From positions 186,001-250,000 of the forward strand of contig NZ_KN046818.1 of NCBI RefSeq assembly GCF_000742135.1: a stretch of DNA of 64,000 bases, given 5' to 3'. The notes under the pieces are model-generated. The model saw only the letters and a program-made list of their open reading frames with translations. It made no database searches and was not told where the DNA came from. Position 1 is the first letter of the stretch. Each line of letters starts with the position of its first letter. This DNA comes from Klebsiella pneumoniae. Its GTDB lineage: Bacteria; Pseudomonadota; Gammaproteobacteria; Enterobacterales; Enterobacteriaceae. Below are positions 60,369-64,000 of the stretch, piece by piece. The position numbers and the translations under genes are program-made.

Positions 60369-60673
60369 TGGCTACAGTAACAGTGACGTTTACCATTACC
60401 GAATTGTGCCTGCGTACCGGGGTGTCGGAAGAGGAGCTGACGGAGATCGTCGGCTTAGGGATGATTGAGCCACACCAGCCGCAGGCGGACACCTGGCTGT
60501 TCGACGACAGCGCGGTGACAATCGTGCATCGCGCGGTACGCCTGCGTAACGAGCTGGAGCTGGACTGGCCGGGAATTGCGGTGGCGCTGACCCTGCTGGA
60601 TGAGAACGCGCGGCTGACCCGCGAAAATCGCCTGCTGCAGCAGCGCCTGGCGCGCTTCCTCGCCCACGGATAG
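60368..60673 (+). CDS. cbpM: CbpA modulator CbpM
   Basis: 101 residues starting [20 protein letters not shown] at 60368, one base overlapping the cbpA stop. MerR-like fold; it binds the CbpA J domain and blocks both its co-chaperone and DNA-binding activity. Same length as E. coli CbpM, with the conserved [20 protein letters not shown]. Confidence 0.95.
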   Translation: MATVTVTFTITELCLRTGVSEEELTEIVGLGMIEPHQPQADTWLFDDSAVTIVHRAVRLRNELELDWPGIAVALTLLDENARLTRENRLLQQRLARFLAHG

Positions 60674-60689
60674 GGGTGCCATCCCGGGT

Positions 60690-61047
60690 CGTGGCGTTCC
60701 GTCTTCGCGCCGGGTGGCGGCTACGCCTTACCCGGCCTACAAATGACATCGAGCCCACCCATTGCACTGGATCCGTAGGCCCGCGCAAGCGTAGCGCCGC
60801 CGGGCATGGCTACAGCCAGGGAGCCGCCTGTATGCCGAATGGCGGCTACGCCATACCCGGCCTACAAATGGCACTGGACCCACCATTGCACTGGATCCGT
60901 AGGCCCGCGCAAGCGTAGCGCCGCCGGGCATGACCCCAGCCAGGGAGCCGCCTGTTTGCCGAATGGCGGCTACGCCATACCCGGCCTACAAACTAAGCGC
61001 AGCGCAAGCCGGGGAGTTTCCCGGGTCGCGCAAACCGGGAATAGCGC
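60690..61047. repeat. Second REP/BIME array
   Basis: Tandem REP-type palindromes with a 124-bp period: GGATCCGTAGGCCCGCGCAA occurs at 60769 and 60893, each followed by GCGTAGCGCCGCCGGGCATG, then a GGCGGCTACGCC ... CCCGGCCTACAAA block (three copies of the latter). The core is related to, but inverted relative to, the array at 49178. It fills the gap between cbpM and parR; no gene is supported. Confidence 0.85.
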
Positions 61048-61419
61048 TTAATCCGGTAACGAACCGGCGAGATTACGCGCGGAGACGCTCTCGCTCACCG
61101 GCGCGGGCGGCTCCGGCGCCTTAGCCGGGGCGGCTGCTGGCGCGGCTGCCGGGGCGGGAGAGGCCGGCTGGATCTCAAGGAACGAGGCCAGCATCTTACG
61201 CAGCGTTTCCGGTTTAGTATCTTCCGCCAGCAGCGCCGCCAGCATCGACGGTAAGCGGCTATCGACTTCCCCTAACGCTAGCCCCGCCAGCAGCGCGGTA
61301 CGCGACATATCGCCGCGGTCGCCACGGTGATGGGCCTCAATTTTTGCGTCCGCGAAGCGCTCGCTGGCGCTGATATCCGGGCGCAGGTAAATCAGCACTT
61401 TTCTGCGATCCAGAGTCAT
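61048..61419 (-). CDS. parR: ParR/StbB-like centromere-binding adaptor
   Basis: 123 residues. The N-terminal half (DRRKVLIYLRPDISASERFA and SRTALLAGLALGEVDSRLPS) resembles ParR/StbB of plasmid R1/R100, including a ribbon-helix-helix-like start and the conserved RxALLAGLAL helix. The C-terminal 40 residues are an Ala/Pro-rich extension ending SARNLAGSLPD; the ParR tail is the part that caps ParM filaments in R1. It follows parM by 9 bp. Chromosomal location is unusual for this family. Confidence 0.82.
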   Translation of the reverse strand: MTLDRRKVLIYLRPDISASERFADAKIEAHHRGDRGDMSRTALLAGLALGEVDSRLPSMLAALLAEDTKPETLRKMLASFLEIQPASPAPAAAPAAAPAKAPEPPAPVSESVSARNLAGSLPD

Positions 61420-61428
61420 AGACGCTCC

Positions 61429-62385
61429 TTAACCAATAATTTTCAGACCACGCACCAGGGCAAACTGCGGCTCTTCAGCCACCACGAAACGATCCTCGCG
61501 CAGACCCATCCGTTCACGAATGGCGTCGGCAACCAGCGGCGCGCCGCCGCCAATGACGATCGCGTGCGAATAGCCTTTAAAGCTATCGATGGCCGTCAGG
61601 ACACGCGTGGTCAGACGTTCGATACTGTTATTGATCACCTTCTTCACCTCAGAAACCGCATCCGGATCGTTGATGTTGTCGGTCAGGTATTCTTCGTCGT
61701 GGCGGTTGATGATTATCTGGTCGACGTTATAGCTAGAGGTGTCGGTATTCGCCCGGGCCAGCGCCAGCTTAACGGCGTCGGTCACCAGCGATACGCCCAG
61801 CTTCGGGTCGCCGTAAATGCGCGAAACCGAGGTCATCTGCCCGGCGACCATTGAAATATCCAGCGTGGTGCCGCCAAGGTCGATAATCAGCACCGAATGC
61901 GACGGTTTCAGCTCATCACACAGGCTAATGCCCGCCGGAATCGATTCCGGGCGCACGGTAACTTTAGTGATATTGAACACCACGCCTTTATTCAGTTTAA
62001 CGTCGCGCAGCAGGCTCTTTTTCTTGCGCTCAATATTGTCGAGGCGATATTGCGCATCTTCATCATAAAATTCGGTCAGCGGCAGGGTGACCACAATTTC
62101 AACATCCTGCGGTTCCAGACCGCTGGTCAGCAGCGCATGATGGACAGCGATGGAGTTCAACGGGCTATATTGCCAGTCAATGTTATTGGTTGGGAGCGCA
62201 TCGGGAGTGATCAGGTCGAATGAGTACTTTTCATCATCCACCGTGTAGTTAAAAGGCTTCCCCGAACCGAAGGTGGCAGACCAGCCGCGTTTAAAACTGT
62301 TGGGGCTGATATGGGTGAAAGTTTCGCCATCTTGCTCCCACAGCATTTTGATATTGGTTGAACCATCATCGATAAAAATGCGCAT
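61429..62385 (-). CDS. parM: ParM/StbA-family actin-like segregation ATPase
   Basis: 318 residues, nearly the 320 of plasmid R1 ParM and strikingly similar throughout: start RIFIDDGSTNIK, HISPNSFKRGW, IDWQYSPLNSIAVHHALLTS, IIDLGGTTLDIS (phosphate 2 motif), IYGDPKLGVSLVT and VIGGGAPLVADAI (adenosine motif). All actin-fold nucleotide motifs are intact. It polymerises to push paired plasmids apart. Here it sits on the chromosome with parR downstream and a repeat-rich centromere-like region upstream, the same gene order as R1 parC-parM-parR. Confidence 0.93.
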   Translation of the reverse strand: MRIFIDDGSTNIKMLWEQDGETFTHISPNSFKRGWSATFGSGKPFNYTVDDEKYSFDLITPDALPTNNIDWQYSPLNSIAVHHALLTSGLEPQDVEIVVTLPLTEFYDEDAQYRLDNIERKKKSLLRDVKLNKGVVFNITKVTVRPESIPAGISLCDELKPSHSVLIIDLGGTTLDISMVAGQMTSVSRIYGDPKLGVSLVTDAVKLALARANTDTSSYNVDQIIINRHDEEYLTDNINDPDAVSEVKKVINNSIERLTTRVLTAIDSFKGYSHAIVIGGGAPLVADAIRERMGLREDRFVVAEEPQFALVRGLKIIG

Positions 62386-62399
62386 TGCATTGCTCCATC

Positions 62400-62625
62400 A
62401 CTGAGACAAATAAGAGAAAAATGTAAGACCCCAAAAGAGTAGCAAGAGTTAAAAAGCAGCGCAAGAGCACGAAAAAGAGACAATTCTGAGTTTTATTTGA
62501 GAACAATCGGAGAAACAAACAGTCCAGAACGCTCAAAAAGAGAAATAATTGAGATAAAATAGAGAACTACAGTTTTCTCTTTCTGTCTTTTTAAGACACT
62601 GTTTTTTGCTCAAAAAGAGAGCATC
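62400..62625. repeat. Candidate parC centromere with 11-bp phased GAG repeats
   Basis: AT-rich region immediately upstream of parM. GAG triplets on the plus strand fall at 62403, 62414; 62477, 62488, 62499, 62510; and 62540, 62551, 62562: runs with exactly 11-bp spacing. More at 62437, 62446 and 62465 are out of exact phase, and 62617 lies 55 bp (5 x 11) after 62562. Units read like GAGANANAATT. R1 parC consists of two groups of 11-bp direct repeats around the par promoter, so this is very probably the ParR binding region, with the parMR promoter in or between the blocks. Confidence 0.75.
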
Positions 62626-62660
62626 CCTCCCCTCTTTCGTCAGCGGTTTTCGCACGTTTT

Positions 62661-64000
<1,340 letters not shown>

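Noticed and set aside
60676..61124. Small plus-strand frames between cbpM and parR
   Set aside because: They run through REP repeats and repeat the same peptide; no ribosome site.

Overview
The window is chromosomal DNA from an enterobacterium, almost certainly the Klebsiella pneumoniae complex. Core proteins match their E. coli counterparts closely and in the same order, but four features point to Klebsiella: no ampC between frdD and blc, a pgaABCD locus beside tRNA-Phe, chromosomal parMR next to melB, and overall high G+C. There are no rRNAs, complete insertion sequences, prophages or CRISPR arrays.

Left part (1-24.3 kb), core genome. A minus-strand run miaA(partial)-mutL-amiB-tsaE-nnr handles tRNA modification, mismatch repair, peptidoglycan splitting and NAD(P)HX repair. 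queG diverges from nnr, with the two start codons overlapping. Next come two tRNA-Gly(GCC) genes, an amino-acid binding protein, orn, rsgA, psd-mscM, yjeM and epmA, then frdABCD with a visible FNR/-10 promoter. The blc-sugE-ecnB-ecnA-efp-epmB block follows. sugE carries a guanidine-II (mini-ykkC) riboswitch. efp and its two modification enzymes epmA and epmB all lie here, as does AmiB with an eight-proline run that would need EF-P.

Accessory island (about 24.4-35.5 kb), visibly AT-rich, inserted between epmB and yjeJ. It holds a membrane-tethered winged-helix regulator, a four-gene chaperone-usher fimbrial operon (pilin, attenuator, chaperone, usher, adhesin), and then a class II microcin-like locus. 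That locus has two paralogous double-glycine-leader peptides, a CvaA/HlyD-type adaptor and a C39-peptidase ABC exporter, with yjeJ joined to the end of the operon. No dedicated immunity gene is apparent. This is the best candidate for an undescribed system.

Middle (35.9-48.8 kb), core again: yjeI, groSL with a sigma-32 promoter, yjeH, fxsA, aspA-dcuA, cutA-dsbD-yjdC, a DUF1176-type secreted protein and tRNA-Phe (pheU).

Right part (48.9-64 kb), more variable. An 88-bp duplication of the tRNA-Phe 3' end and its terminator looks like an attachment-site scar. It is followed by a three-unit REP/BIME array, a PerC-like regulator, a LuxR-type regulator, pgaABCD (poly-GlcNAc biofilm polysaccharide), a DsbA/ScsC-like oxidoreductase, a TerC-family protein, cbpAM and a second REP array. 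A chromosomal ParMR pair closely resembles plasmid R1 ParMR, and upstream of parM lies a centromere-like region with GAG triplets phased at 11 bp. The window ends inside melB.
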